Source: Candidatus Aminicenantota bacterium
GTDB lineage: Bacteria; Acidobacteriota; Aminicenantia; Aminicenantales; Aminicenantaceae
Reading direction: 5' to 3'
NCBI GenBank assembly: GCA_030620655.1
Contig: JAUXEH010000033.1
Coordinates: 1-14,617, forward strand
Length of the DNA stretch: 14,617 nt
Shown piece by piece: positions 13,779 through 14,617 of the stretch. The position numbers and the translations under genes were made by a program. How positions within the stretch are numbered: the stretch's first letter is position 1; every line of letters begins with the position of its first letter. Below the pieces are notes generated by a model. It did no database searches, had not been told where the DNA came from, and was given only the letters and a program-made list of their open reading frames with translations.

Positions 13779-14617
13779 ATGGCGTTTGTAAACTACACCA
13801 CCAAAAGCATTGCGATCAAGGTCGTATACTATGGACCTGGATTGAGCGGGAAGACCACCAACCTGCGCTACATCTACAGCAAACTGGACGACAGTTCCCG
13901 CGGTGATCTGTTGTGCCTGGAGACTCCCATCGAACGCACCCTGTTTTTTGATCTGCTGCCCATCAAGGCGGGGATGATCCACGATTTCCAGATCCACTTT
14001 CAGCTGATGACGGTCCCGGGCCAGGTCTTCTACGGCGCCTCCCGCAGGAGCGTGCTCAAGGGGGCCGACGGCATCGTGTTCGTGGCGGATTCCCAGATCC
14101 CGCTGCTGGATGCCAACCTCGAAAATTTCGACGGCCTGCGCAAGAACCTGCTGGAATTCAATGTCGATCTGAATTTCATCCCCCTGATTTTTCAGTATAA
14201 CAAGCGCGACCTGGACAACCTGGTCCCGGTCGAGACTTTTAACAGCCTGCTCAATCCCCTCAAGCTCCCTTATATCGAGGCCTCCGCCGTCAACGGGATC
14301 GGGGTCTTCGAGACGCTCAAGGAGATCGCCAAGCTCACCATCCCTTATGTCAAGGAAAAGGTGTTCGGCGAAAAGACCGAGCCCAAACCCGGGCTGGGGG
14401 CAGAGCCGCAGCCGGTCGCCGCGGCGCCGCCTGCCGAGCCGGCGCCCGTGAAAACCGAAGTGCCGGAGGCACCGGTTCCTGAGAAACAGGAAGCGTTGGG
14501 AGAGGCGGAGCCCCCCGCGCAGGAGGCTTCGGCAGAGAGGCAGCCTGAGCTGCAGATGGCACCGGAAGAACCAGGCCCGGCCGCCCCGGAAACCCGGGAA
14601 GAGCCTGCCAGGGCCAA
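13779..14617 (+). CDS. MglA-like small Ras-family GTPase with long Pro/Glu/Ala tail (3' end outside window)
   Basis: Translation from the ATG at 13779 (AAGGAA just upstream) stays open to the window edge, 279 codons. Residues 1-195 match MglA, the polarity and motility GTPase. Seen are the P-loop GPGLSGKTTNL (19-29), RTLFFDLLP (53-61) and TVPGQVFYGASRRSVLKGADG with Thr78 and Gln82, the same numbers as in Myxococcus MglA (Thr78 replaces the usual Asp, Gln82 is catalytic). VFVADSQ (100-106) and NKRD (141-144) for guanine follow. After about residue 200 comes an extension of Glu, Pro, Ala and Gln, at least 79 residues here, whereas Myxococcus MglA ends at 195. No MglB-type Roadblock partner lies in the window. 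It may couple cell polarity to glycan export, but that link rests only on adjacency. Confidence 0.88.
   Translation, partial: MAFVNYTTKSIAIKVVYYGPGLSGKTTNLRYIYSKLDDSSRGDLLCLETPIERTLFFDLLPIKAGMIHDFQIHFQLMTVPGQVFYGASRRSVLKGADGIVFVADSQIPLLDANLENFDGLRKNLLEFNVDLNFIPLIFQYNKRDLDNLVPVETFNSLLNPLKLPYIEASAVNGIGVFETLKEIAKLTIPYVKEKVFGEKTEPKPGLGAEPQPVAAAPPAEPAPVKTEVPEAPVPEKQEALGEAEPPAQEASAERQPELQMAPEEPGPAAPETREEPARA

Overview
The window is a GC-rich bacterial chromosomal segment that is densely coded, with short or overlapping gene junctions. An MglA-type GTPase, a predicted lipoprotein sulfatase-fold enzyme and a run of glycosyltransferases suggest a Gram-negative, possibly anaerobic lineage such as Acidobacteriota/Aminicenantota or Desulfobacterota/Myxococcota-like bacteria. 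That placement is inference; no rRNA or other marker here fixes it. I see no tRNA, rRNA or CRISPR array.

Layout, left to right. (1) Positions 1-345, minus strand: the N-terminal part of an exported protein resembling the SGNH/GDSL hydrolase fold, cut by the window edge. (2) 357-547: a non-coding repeat of about 190 bp with terminal inverted repeats and a 5-bp flanking duplication. (3) 561-4762, plus strand: a sigma70-like promoter and a tight operon. It encodes an isocitrate/isopropylmalate-type dehydrogenase, the large and small subunits of an aconitase/isopropylmalate-isomerase-type hydro-lyase, then TsaB (tRNA t6A synthesis) and RimI (N-terminal acetylation). (4) 4797-6013, minus strand: truA (tRNA pseudouridine synthase) and an upstream TIGR00725/LOG-like Rossmann protein. 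(5) 6024-6215: a second, diverged and inverted copy of the repeat. (6) 6282-14617, plus strand: a promoter and a probable surface-glycan operon. It holds a lipoprotein sulfatase-superfamily enzyme, a 70-aa helical protein, a Pro-rich/coiled-coil protein, four GT4-like glycosyltransferases arranged as paralogs A-B-B'-A', and an MglA-like GTPase with a long acidic/Pro-rich tail running off the right edge.

How the genes fit together. The first three genes of the left operon could carry out the isomerise-then-oxidatively-decarboxylate step pair used for citrate, isopropylmalate or homocitrate. Their specificity residues do not match the textbook leucine enzymes, so the substrate is left open. The right operon looks like assembly of an extracellular glycan, with a helical adaptor-like protein ahead of the transferases and a polarity-type GTPase behind them.

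The least expected observation is the pair of intergenic repeats. They share the terminal sequence CCTGGATTATTCA and several exact internal blocks, and they sit in inverted orientation around the 548-6023 block. They look like a MITE-like family, which a genome-wide search could confirm.
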